DNA of 8,037 bases from CAZYJD01 sp964647785 (GCA_964647785.1 CAZYJD010000087.1:1-8037), one strand, 5' to 3'. Shown: positions 1-6,794, counted from the first letter of the stretch. Made by a program: numbers and translations. Notes: generated by a model not told the origin, from the sequence alone.

Positions 1-1
1 A

Positions 2-640
2 GACACCTATGAAAATGTAAAAGAAGTACCGGAAGTGGTGGTAAATGTGGTGAATTACGACATGGTTTATCAAATGTCGCTTGCCAGCAGCCCTTATGAA
101 AGGGGGGTGGATGAATTTATAAAGGCGGGCTTCACGCCGGTAAAATCTGATCTCGTACAACCCTATAGGGTGGCTGAATCGCCTGTACAGATGGAGTGCA
201 AGGTGATTGAAGTGAAGGAACTCGGAAACGAAGGGGGAGCGGGAAACCTGATCATTTGCGAAGTCATTCGCTTTCACATCAAAGAATCGGTTTTGAATGA
301 GAACCAGATGATCGATCAGGAGAAAATTGACCTGGTAGCACGTATGGGTGGCAACTGGTACTGCAGGGCACACGGATCTGCCCTTTTTGAAATCGATAAA
401 CCCATCACCACCCTGAGCATTGGGGTGGACAGCTTGCCCGAACACATCCGCCTTAGCAAACAACTCACAGGGAATGAGCTGGGGCAATTGGCCAATCTGG
501 AGCAATTTCCAGATGAAGATGCCATCCAAAAGGTGATGAACGAGTTGGGCGATGTAGCGGATATTGAAGCCAAAGCCAAAGAATTAATTGCGGCCGACCG
601 AACCCATGAAGCCCTGTGCGTGTTATTATCGCGGAAATGA
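2..640 (+). CDS. Flavin reductase family protein (FMN-binding split barrel), 5'-truncated
   Basis: The reading frame is open from the left edge (first whole codon at 2), so the N-terminus lies outside the window; the GTG at 35 is internal, not a start. About 212 residues remain. The visible part resembles the C-terminal two thirds of the flavin reductase-like (DIM6/NtaB-type) split barrel: a VVVNVVNYD strand, a SPYERGVDEF segment, an ELGNEGGAGNLIICEV strand and a VARMGGNWYCRA motif, followed by an acidic helical tail (about the last 70 residues). Family members bind FMN and many reduce flavin with NAD(P)H; the substrate here cannot be told. The final TGA (638-640) overlaps the ATG of the next gene, suggesting translational coupling. 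Family call is firm; enzymatic role is inferred. Confidence 0.88.
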   Translation, partial: DTYENVKEVPEVVVNVVNYDMVYQMSLASSPYERGVDEFIKAGFTPVKSDLVQPYRVAESPVQMECKVIEVKELGNEGGAGNLIICEVIRFHIKESVLNENQMIDQEKIDLVARMGGNWYCRAHGSALFEIDKPITTLSIGVDSLPEHIRLSKQLTGNELGQLANLEQFPDEDAIQKVMNELGDVADIEAKAKELIAADRTHEALCVLLSRK

Positions 641-1152
641 ATTTACAACTGGCCTTTTTTAAACTTCTCATTACCTTTTACAATGTAATTCGGTTGAGCC
701 TGGTCTTCTTGCCACTGATCTATGCCATTTTGCTGATCAGAACCCCTTCTGTTATTGAAATTCCCTTGCTCAAGGTGCTGTTTCTCTCTTTTGCTCCGGC
801 CCTGGGAGTGGCTGTTTGGAATGCCCTGCGATTTGAACAATACCAATTGATTTCTCCTGAATACTACCAGAAAAGCAAACAGGAAATTGAAATTACCTAC
901 CAGACCGATACAGGCAAACTTGTGCAGGCGGTGAAAGAACTCGCTGCTCAAAGAAAATGGAAAGTACTGGCTGAGAGAGAAGGATCTATTCAGTTGCGCA
1001 CTTCGCCCGCGCGCGACCGGATTGACGTACAGTGGGATGCAGAACACATCAAAGTGAGCAGCAAGCCCGCGTACTCCTGGATATTCATTGATTTTGGGAG
1101 AAACTACAAAAACATCCTTCAGTTGTTAGTTCAGATTAAGAAAGCACACTGA
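637..1152 (+). CDS. Uncharacterised protein with two membrane segments and a C-terminal soluble domain
   Basis: 171 aa. I chose the ATG at 637 because it overlaps the preceding stop as ATGA, the usual sign of coupling; a GTG at 616 would add seven residues inside the upstream gene. Residues about 8-34 and 43-65 are hydrophobic and should form two membrane helices with a short connector. From about 66 onward the protein is soluble and charged, with a QEIEITYQTDTGKLVQAVKEL region that looks like a helix, then alternating short strands (WKVLAEREGSIQLRTS, IDVQWDAEHIKVSSKP) ending in a basic tail. I do not recognise the family. The gene sits between two flavoprotein genes, so a link to flavin or redox metabolism is possible but only inferred from position. 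Confidence 0.8.
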   Translation: MNLQLAFFKLLITFYNVIRLSLVFLPLIYAILLIRTPSVIEIPLLKVLFLSFAPALGVAVWNALRFEQYQLISPEYYQKSKQEIEITYQTDTGKLVQAVKELAAQRKWKVLAEREGSIQLRTSPARDRIDVQWDAEHIKVSSKPAYSWIFIDFGRNYKNILQLLVQIKKAH

Positions 1153-1164
1153 AACAAACAACAA

Positions 1165-1901
1165 ATGAAGGTAAGCATCATATCCGGTAGTTCGAGAATC
1201 AATAACAACACCCTTAGGGTGGGTCTGGCCATTCGCAAAGAATGCGAACAACAAGGTCATTCATGCAGCGTCATTGACTTTCAGAAATACGACATTCCCT
1301 TTCTCAATCAGGGAGGTCTGAAAACTGAAAATCTAAGCCCCTTTCAGCAAGAACTCGTTGACTCCATCGACCAAAGCGATCTCGTTATCCTGCTCACTCC
1401 GGAATACAACTGGTTCCCATCGGCTGAACTTGTAAACATGGTTCACCAATTGGGTACCCGAGAATTCAGGCACCTGTTCGACAACAAGGTTTTTGCTTTT
1501 TGCGGTGTCTCCACAGGAAGAGGAGGTCGAATGCCCGGGGTTCAGCTCAGTTATGTGTTCGACAAAATCTTCAACGTGTTCAATACCCGCAGCATCACTT
1601 GTCCCAAGAAGTTTGAATCGCAATTCACCACCCGGGTACTGGATGCCGAAGGGAACTCATTGGGCAATGAAGAGTACGACAAAGGCCTGGAGCAGTTTGT
1701 ATCCTACGCCCTTCATACGGCTAATAGATGGGTGNNNNNNNNNNNNNNNNNNNNNNNNNNNNNNNNNNNNNNNNNNNNNNNNNNNNNNNNNNNNNNNNNN
1801 NNNNNNNNNNNNNNNNNNNNNNNNNNNNNNNNNNCAAAGGCCTGGAGCAGTTTGTATCCTACGCCCTTCATACGGCTAATAGATGGGTGGTGGGTAGTTG
1901 A
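1165..1901 (+). CDS. NADPH-dependent FMN reductase family protein, interrupted by an assembly gap
   Basis: Starts with ATG at 1165, 12 nt after the previous stop in an A-rich leader. Residues 1-190 are read directly: a Rossmann/flavodoxin-like start (MKVSIISGSSR) whose GSSR at 8-11 is the flavin-phosphate loop, LLTPEYN at 76-82 (the flavin-contacting loop of the family) and GVSTGRGGRM at 114-123. This fits the NADPH-dependent FMN reductase family, soluble enzymes that bind FMN and reduce flavins, quinones or azo compounds. The 100-N gap follows codon 190. The 55 bases before the gap are repeated exactly after it; if the duplicate is collapsed, translation continues V-G-S-stop (TGA 1899-1901), giving 193 aa, a normal length. 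Reading straight across the N run shifts frame (155 extra bases, not a multiple of three) and yields a false tail. Probably co-transcribed with the two genes upstream. Confidence 0.85.
1680..1734 (+). repeat. 55-bp direct repeat, left copy (contig-end overlap)
   Basis: This is the last 55 bases before the N run, in the 3' end of the FMN reductase gene. It is identical to 1835-1889. A 55-bp exact overlap equals a common de Bruijn k-mer size, so this is most simply an unmerged contig end and not a biological duplication. Confidence 0.9.
1735..1834. other. Assembly gap of exactly 100 N
   Basis: A run of 100 undetermined bases, a conventional placeholder length for a scaffold gap of unknown size. 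The flanks carry the same 55 bases, so the true gap may be zero or negative in length (contigs overlapping). Confidence 0.97.
1835..1889 (+). repeat. 55-bp direct repeat, right copy (contig-end overlap)
   Basis: First 55 bases after the N run, identical base for base to 1680-1734. In the proper frame (codons from 1836) it re-encodes the same reductase residues, from KGLEQF to NRWV, and then continues V-G-S-stop. Confidence 0.9.
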
Positions 1902-1904
1902 TAG

Positions 1905-2037
1905 GTCTTTTCTGACGCAAGACGCAAGACAAAAGACGCAAGACAAAAGACACAGGACAAAGGACAAAGGACCCAGTGACCTTGCCTGATACCATCCAAA
2001 TCGGAAAGCCAACAAACCAGGGAAAGCTGTGTCTTGC
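1905..2037. repeat. Short inverted repeats linking the array edges
   Basis: GTCTTTT at 1905-1911, just before the first array, is the reverse complement of AAAAGAC at 1931-1937 and 1945-1951. GTCTTGC at 2031-2037, just before the second array, is the reverse complement of GCAAGAC at 1917-1923, 1924-1930 and 1938-1944. These 7-bp matches would allow weak alternative stem-loops in the transcript. Because heptamers recur, some matching is expected by composition, so a folding role is only a possibility. Confidence 0.4.
1914..1976 (+). repeat. Tandem heptamer array GACNNNN, purine-rich, nine units
   Basis: Nine consecutive 7-base units in perfect register: gacgcaa, gacgcaa, gacaaaa, gacgcaa, gacaaaa, gacacag, gacaaag, gacaaag, gacccag. 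The first three bases are constant and the other four vary mostly among A, G and C, with no T. It begins 12 bases after the reductase stop. The register and length (63 bp) are seen directly; function is unknown. Confidence 0.9.
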
Positions 2038-2092
2038 TTCTGACCTCTGACTTCTGACCTCTGACTTCTGACTTCTGACTTCTGAATTCTGA
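2037..2092 (+). repeat. Tandem heptamer array (CTTCTGA-type), pyrimidine-rich, eight units
   Basis: Eight consecutive units: cttctga, cctctga, cttctga, cctctga, cttctga, cttctga, cttctga, attctga. Rotated by five bases the units read gacttct or gacctct, i.e. the same GACNNNN pattern and strand as the array at 1914-1976 but with pyrimidines in the variable part. A degenerate further unit (ccttctt) follows to 2099. Function unknown. Confidence 0.9.
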
Positions 2093-2146
2093 CCTTCTTG
2101 CCTCTACAATATCTCCCCTATTCTGTCATTTTCCTGACAATACCTC

Positions 2147-2176
2147 TTGCGATGTCGCTATTTTCATTCAATTTTG
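2147..2176 (+). promoter_or_regulatory. Candidate Bacteroidota-type promoter of the secreted-protein/gldAFG run
   Basis: TTG at 2147-2149 is followed after exactly 19 bases by CAATTTTG at 2169-2176. The known Bacteroidota sigma-factor consensus is TTG, 17-23 bases, TAnnTTTG; the downstream element matches five of its six fixed bases (C instead of the first T). Transcription would start near 2183, leaving a leader of about 20 nt before the ATG at 2205. It is the best match in the intergenic region, but not proven. Confidence 0.4.
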
Positions 2177-2204
2177 TTTGTTTGCGAGCGAAAAACGAAT
2201 TCAT

Positions 2205-5156
2205 ATGTCCTATTTGAAGAAAACCCTATTTAGTTTAATGTCCCTTTGCCTTTGGTCGGGCCTGTTAGCACAGAACAATACAGCCAACCGATTTCAGAAA
2301 ACCATAGGCGGAAGCAGCGGTGATTTAAGCTATGACATAGAAAACACCCTCGACCTGGGTTTCATTCTCTGCGGTGCTACCTCGAGCTATGGAAGCGGCA
2401 ACGCGGATATGTTCCTGATCAAAACCGATGGAAACGGCGGAACACAATGGCAAAAAACCTATGGAAGCAGCGGAGATGAAACAGCCTGGGGGGTTCTTGC
2501 CGCCTCCGACAGTGGCTTCATTGTAGTGGGTGCCAGCAACAGCTATGGCAACAACAAGGGCGATGCGATCGTATTCAAAACCGACAAAAATGGGAACCTC
2601 AGCTGGACCACTGCCATTGGCCGCGACAGCACCGAAGAGGGCTATGCCGCCATACAAAGCAGAAGCGGAAGCATCTACGTAACCGGATGGGCTGTAACCG
2701 ATACCTTTGGTTCGGATCTTTTTATTGCCAAACTCACTGCAAATGGAAGCCTGAGCTGGTTCAAAACATTTGGCGACCGCGGAAATGAAGAAGGGTTTGC
2801 CATATTTCAAGACAGCCGTGGCGACCTGGTAGCTGCAGGTTATACCGACTGGGATTCCGTTACCAACGGAAATGCCAATGGCAACCCAAATGACCGCGAT
2901 GTATTTGTGGTTAAAACCGATACCAACGGGAATGTAAAATGGCAAAAGAACTACGGGGGCGATCAGGCCGATGAAGCCTGGGGCATCAGCGAATACCGCG
3001 GCGAGTATTATCTCACCGGATTTACCGAGAGTTTCGGGGCCATTGGTAAGGACATTTTCCTCATGCAAATTGATCAGGCCGGGAATCACAAAAACACCTT
3101 TAGCCTGCAGGATTTTGAAGATGAGCGCGCATTTGATATCAAGCTTATACCCGGCACTGCCAATTTTTCCGTTAGTGGATACCAGCAGCGCATCGGTTTT
3201 TCAGAAAGAAATGTGGTGTTGCTCGAAATCAACAGCAGTGGAAATGTATTGAATTATGAAATCATAGGAGGAAGCGACCGGGATGGTCATTGGCCTACGG
3301 AAGCTGTGCGCACGCCTGATGAGGGCTACGCCATTCTATCAACTGAGCGCTCTTTCCACAGCGGTAGTGACGACAACCTGTTTCTTACCAAAACCAACAG
3401 CAAGGGGTCCGCTGCCTGTAACTCGCGCTCATCGCTTTCCATCGCCCAGCCCGTGCAAGTTTATGACTCTTCCATTCAAACGTACCGAACGCGGACAGGA
3501 AGCAGCAAACCCACTTTGCGTGTCAATAATTTCACCCCAGCAACAGACAGCACCATTTGCTGCGAACTCAATGCCATCACCGCAAGCGATAGCATCAGCA
3601 TTTGTGTTGGCAGTAGTGCCAGCATCGGTGGAACGGCCATCTCCGGTTTAACCTATCAGTGGACCGCCGGTGGAAGCAGTTTCACTTCCACTGCTGCCAA
3701 TCCTCTGGTCCGACCAGATTCCAGTACTACTTACCGATTGGTGGTATCCTCCTCCAATTCAAGTTGCAAGTCTGATACGGCTTTCATTAAAGTTCATGTA
3801 AAAAAGGCCATACCTTCTCAAGACCTGATTCAGGACACCTCATTTTGCGAGGGCGGAAGCTTTACGCTTTCAACCTACAGCGGCCAATCCTTTTACCAAT
3901 GGAGAGGAAACACCGTAAGCGGCAGCAACAGCTCGGTGAACCTCAGCACCACCGATACCGTTGCTGTTTATCTCATTGACAACCTGGGTTGCCAGTATCG
4001 CGATACCGCCATTGTTACCGCCAATCCTCTTCCGGTATTCTCCCTCGGAAAAGACACCACCATCTGCGCCAATGAAACCATCGAGCTGATAGGGCCAATG
4101 AACAATATTGCCGTTTACAACTGGAACAATGGCCAAGCCAACGGCCAAACGTTTGTAACCGGTGATGAGCAGGCACACACGCTAATGGTAACCGACAGCA
4201 ATGGTTGCAGCTGGTCGGATACGCTATCCATCTTTAACAACCCCGTTTCTACTTTTAGTTTAGGACCGGATACCGGATTCTGTGCGGGCAGCACTTATAC
4301 CATCATTGGACCCGGGTTTTTGGCAGACTTCCAATGGAATGACACCGCAAGCAGCTCGCCGAACCTGAACATTCAACAAGCCGGAACATACTGGTTGAGC
4401 GCGGCCAACAGCTTTGGTTGCCGCTACGCAGATACCATCAGCCTCGTGGAATTTGCTCTGCCAATGCTCAATTTAGGGGCAGATACCGGTTATTGTTCGG
4501 GCAATCAGCTCATCCTGCAAAGTCCTCTCAATGGATCTTACGAGTGGATGGGCAATCCCGCCAGAGATGAAGATACTTTGTGGGTGAGTGGAGCCGGAAC
4601 CTACTTCCTTCGCTTCACCGATCAGAATGGTTGTTCAGATATTGACAGCATTGAAGTGAGTTTGTACCCGAACCCTAGCATCAATCTGGGAGCCGATACC
4701 ATTATATGCATTGGAGATACCTTAACACTTGATGCCGGAAGCGGATACGCCTCTTACCTCTGGAGTGATAACTCCAATGGGCAAACGCTCAAAGTATTTG
4801 CCAAAGGCACCTACAACGTTCTGGTAACATCGAACCAGGGTTGTGAAGGATTTGATGAAATTGTGGTAGATACCACCACCTGCACCAACAGCATGGATCA
4901 GCTGCAATTAAGCGGTCTGAAAATCTATCCGGTTCCGGCCATGGAAATTCTGCACATCGAATGGCCAAGTGCCGATCAACAATTGAGCATCACCCTTCTC
5001 GACCTAAGTGGAAAGGTATTGCTAGATAAGAGCATAGAAGCCGGTAATAACAGCAGCATCCTTTCGGTTGAAGATTTGAAAGCCGGCATTTATGTGTTGA
5101 GGGTTCAGCAAGGCGATCGTTTGGCACAAATCAAAGTGCTCAAAAGCAACCGCTAA
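2205..5156 (+). CDS. T9SS-secreted protein: seven propeller-like repeats, six Ig/PKD-like repeats, type A sorting domain
   Basis: 983 aa from the ATG at 2205; a TTG nine codons upstream is unlikely, because the ATG gives a clean signal peptide (KK, hydrophobic stretch, GLLA, cleavage near residue 22). Residues about 30-403 hold seven repeats of 50-60 aa (starting near 30, 82, 134, 185, 246, 297, 350) of the type WQKTYGG..DEA....GY...G.....D.FLIKTD.NGN, suggesting a seven-bladed propeller. Residues about 463-895 hold six repeats of 70-81 aa (near 463, 544, 614, 686, 757, 828), each beginning like LGADT..C and ending with an NGC-type cysteine, so six possible disulfides. Residues 905-983 form the sorting domain (IYPVPA, LDLSGK, LKAGIYVLRV), the type A class, not the gliding-associated type B. 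Expected at the cell surface or released. The stop lies one base from gldA. Ligand or target unknown. Confidence 0.93.
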   Translation: MSYLKKTLFSLMSLCLWSGLLAQNNTANRFQKTIGGSSGDLSYDIENTLDLGFILCGATSSYGSGNADMFLIKTDGNGGTQWQKTYGSSGDETAWGVLAASDSGFIVVGASNSYGNNKGDAIVFKTDKNGNLSWTTAIGRDSTEEGYAAIQSRSGSIYVTGWAVTDTFGSDLFIAKLTANGSLSWFKTFGDRGNEEGFAIFQDSRGDLVAAGYTDWDSVTNGNANGNPNDRDVFVVKTDTNGNVKWQKNYGGDQADEAWGISEYRGEYYLTGFTESFGAIGKDIFLMQIDQAGNHKNTFSLQDFEDERAFDIKLIPGTANFSVSGYQQRIGFSERNVVLLEINSSGNVLNYEIIGGSDRDGHWPTEAVRTPDEGYAILSTERSFHSGSDDNLFLTKTNSKGSAACNSRSSLSIAQPVQVYDSSIQTYRTRTGSSKPTLRVNNFTPATDSTICCELNAITASDSISICVGSSASIGGTAISGLTYQWTAGGSSFTSTAANPLVRPDSSTTYRLVVSSSNSSCKSDTAFIKVHVKKAIPSQDLIQDTSFCEGGSFTLSTYSGQSFYQWRGNTVSGSNSSVNLSTTDTVAVYLIDNLGCQYRDTAIVTANPLPVFSLGKDTTICANETIELIGPMNNIAVYNWNNGQANGQTFVTGDEQAHTLMVTDSNGCSWSDTLSIFNNPVSTFSLGPDTGFCAGSTYTIIGPGFLADFQWNDTASSSPNLNIQQAGTYWLSAANSFGCRYADTISLVEFALPMLNLGADTGYCSGNQLILQSPLNGSYEWMGNPARDEDTLWVSGAGTYFLRFTDQNGCSDIDSIEVSLYPNPSINLGADTIICIGDTLTLDAGSGYASYLWSDNSNGQTLKVFAKGTYNVLVTSNQGCEGFDEIVVDTTTCTNSMDQLQLSGLKIYPVPAMEILHIEWPSADQQLSITLLDLSGKVLLDKSIEAGNNSSILSVEDLKAGIYVLRVQQGDRLAQIKVLKSNR

Positions 5157-5157
5157 A

Positions 5158-6069
5158 GTGTCAGTACAGGTTGATCGGTTAAGCAAACTCTACGGCAGCC
5201 AAAAAGCTGTTGATGAACTGTCTTTTGAAGTTCAGAAAGGACAGGTGGTGGGTTTTTTAGGGCCCAATGGCGCCGGAAAAAGCACCACCATGAAAATGCT
5301 TACTACTTACATCAGCCCCAGTTCAGGTAGTGCCCGGGTAGCAGGATACGATATTGTAGAAAATGCTCTTGAGGTAAGAAGGCAGGTGGGCTATCTTCCG
5401 GAACTCAACCCGCTTTATACCGAGATGTATGTGAAGGAATACCTTTACTTCATGGCAGACCTCAATGGTTTGTCGAAAGAGGGAAGAGCGCGAAGCAGGG
5501 AAATGATTGAGCGCACGGGTCTGGGCCCCGAACAGCACAAACGCATCGGGCAACTCAGCAAAGGATACCGACAGCGTGTGGGGCTTGCACAAGCCATGCT
5601 TCATAACCCAGAAGTACTCATACTAGACGAACCCACCTCGGGTCTGGACCCCAATCAGGTATTGGAAATAAGAAACCTCATTCGGGAATTTGGCAGCGAG
5701 CGCACCATCATCCTTTCAACGCATATCATGCAGGAAGTTGAAGCCATGTGCGACCGCGTGCTCATCATCAACAAAGGCAAACTGGTAGCCGATGAGCCCA
5801 TCTCTGAAATCAAAAAGAAATTTTCAGGTGCTACCGGTCTTAGAATTGGTTTTAGAGATGCCGTGGCAGTAGAAGATCTGCGAAAGCTGAAAGGCGTAGA
5901 AAAGGTGATCAGCATCCATGAGCGCTCTTTTGAAATCTATGGCCCCGATGATGTACAATTGCGCGAAGTTCTATTTGAGTTTGGTGTGAATAACAAGAAT
6001 GTGATACTTGAACAAAGCCCCGTACAACAAAGTCTGGAAGAGGTGTTCAGAAAATTAACGCTCTCATGA
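5158..6069 (+). CDS. gldA: Gliding-type ABC transporter ATP-binding subunit GldA
   Basis: 303 aa from a GTG at 5158, one base after the previous TAA; the start gives the expected MSVQVDRLSKLYG opening. All ATPase motifs are present: Walker A GPNGAGKST (35-43), the Q-loop region GYLPELNPLY (78-87, with E at the usual Q position, as in many relatives of this ABC-2 group), signature LSKGY (133-137), Walker B LILDEP (154-159), D-loop SGLD (161-164) and H-loop histidine 189. A C-terminal domain of about 90 residues follows, typical of ABC-2 exporter ATPases. In flavobacteria GldA works with GldF and GldG and is required for gliding; what is transported is not established. The ATGA overlap with the permease gene and the gldG downstream support the specific name over a generic ABC-2 ATPase. 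Confidence 0.88.
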   Translation: MSVQVDRLSKLYGSQKAVDELSFEVQKGQVVGFLGPNGAGKSTTMKMLTTYISPSSGSARVAGYDIVENALEVRRQVGYLPELNPLYTEMYVKEYLYFMADLNGLSKEGRARSREMIERTGLGPEQHKRIGQLSKGYRQRVGLAQAMLHNPEVLILDEPTSGLDPNQVLEIRNLIREFGSERTIILSTHIMQEVEAMCDRVLIINKGKLVADEPISEIKKKFSGATGLRIGFRDAVAVEDLRKLKGVEKVISIHERSFEIYGPDDVQLREVLFEFGVNNKNVILEQSPVQQSLEEVFRKLTLS

Positions 6070-6794
6070 TTGCGCTGCTGAAAAAAGAAATACGAACCTT
6101 TCTCAGTTCCCTCATCGCCTACGTGGTGATGGTTGTTTTTTTGCTGGCCATCGGTTTGTTCATGTGGGTTTACCCGGAAACCAATGTACTGGATTACGGT
6201 TACAGCCAAATGGATACCCTCTTTTTTATGGCGCCATGGGTATTCATTTTCCTGATCTCAGCCATTACCATGCGCTCTTTCAGCGAAGAGAAGCGAAACG
6301 GAACCATTGAAATACTCACCACACAACCGCTGACCGACTGGCAAATCATCTTGGGTAAATACTTTGCCGGACTCATACTGGTGCTTTTTGCTTTGCTACC
6401 CACCCTGCTTTACTATGTCACCATCTATCGACTGGGAGCGCCAGAAGGCAACCTCGATTCAGGAGCGATCATTGGTTCTTACATCGGTTTGGTATTCTTA
6501 GCGGCCTGCTATTTGAGCATTGGCCTGTTGGCATCGGTGATGACAGACAACCAAATTGTATCCTTTGTGCTTTCGATGTTCCTGAGTTTTTTCTTCTACA
6601 CCGCATTTGCAGAACTCAGCCAAATGGGCTGGAGCGGACCAGCCTCCTATGCCATCGAATGGCTGGGGATCGATTATCACTACCAAAGCATTAGTCGCGG
6701 CATCATTGATACCAGAGACCTCGTGTACTTTGTTTCATTCATTGCAATTTTTTTGGGTGCAACACGTCTCATATTCGGAAAAAGAAAATGGTAA
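6066..6794 (+). CDS. gldF: Gliding-type ABC transporter permease subunit GldF
   Basis: 242 aa; the ATG at 6066 overlaps the gldA stop as ATGA, implying coupled translation. The protein is an ABC-2 type inner-membrane permease with six predicted helices near residues 13-35, 51-69, 99-121, 134-158, 162-184 and 217-236. Between the second and third lies the cytoplasmic segment MRSFSEEKRNGTIEILTTQP (69-88), the coupling-region hallmark of GldF and NosY-like permeases that contacts the ATPase. The length matches GldF proteins (about 240 aa). It should form the membrane channel with GldG and be powered by GldA. The last seven bases overlap the start of gldG. Confidence 0.9.
   Translation: MIALLKKEIRTFLSSLIAYVVMVVFLLAIGLFMWVYPETNVLDYGYSQMDTLFFMAPWVFIFLISAITMRSFSEEKRNGTIEILTTQPLTDWQIILGKYFAGLILVLFALLPTLLYYVTIYRLGAPEGNLDSGAIIGSYIGLVFLAACYLSIGLLASVMTDNQIVSFVLSMFLSFFFYTAFAELSQMGWSGPASYAIEWLGIDYHYQSISRGIIDTRDLVYFVSFIAIFLGATRLIFGKRKW

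Larger units (their letters stand above)
1902..2204. other. Non-coding intergenic region with two heptamer arrays and a promoter candidate
   Basis: About 300 bases between the end of the reductase and the start of the secreted protein. No credible gene is seen on either strand. It holds a purine-rich heptamer array (1914-1976), a 60-base unique spacer, a pyrimidine-rich heptamer array (2037-2092), then an AT-rich stretch with a promoter candidate (2147-2176). No G+C-rich hairpin followed by a T run, i.e. no convincing intrinsic terminator, is visible after the reductase stop. Confidence 0.8.

Noticed and set aside
1905..1951. Intrinsic terminator after the reductase gene
   Set aside because: The GTCTTTT/AAAAGAC stem is A+T-rich, has a long loop and no following T run.
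1165..1989. A 274-codon reading frame running through the N gap with a tail after the reductase
   Set aside because: The N run has an arbitrary length and the flanks are a 55-bp duplicate; after the gap this frame reads the reductase repeat in the wrong frame and then the heptamer array. The genuine frame stops at 1901.
1914..2092. CRISPR array
   Set aside because: The units are contiguous 7-mers with no 20-40 base spacers and no repeats of CRISPR length; no cas gene is present.
2178..2204. Upstream TTG start for the secreted protein
   Set aside because: It would prepend nine charged residues to a well-formed signal peptide and would leave no leader downstream of the candidate promoter; the ATG at 2205 is better.
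2325..3089. 254-codon antisense reading frame on the minus strand
   Set aside because: It lies wholly inside the propeller-repeat region of the secreted protein; its composition (Gly/Ala/Ile/Val runs) is the mirror of the repetitive coding strand, with no recognisable domain.
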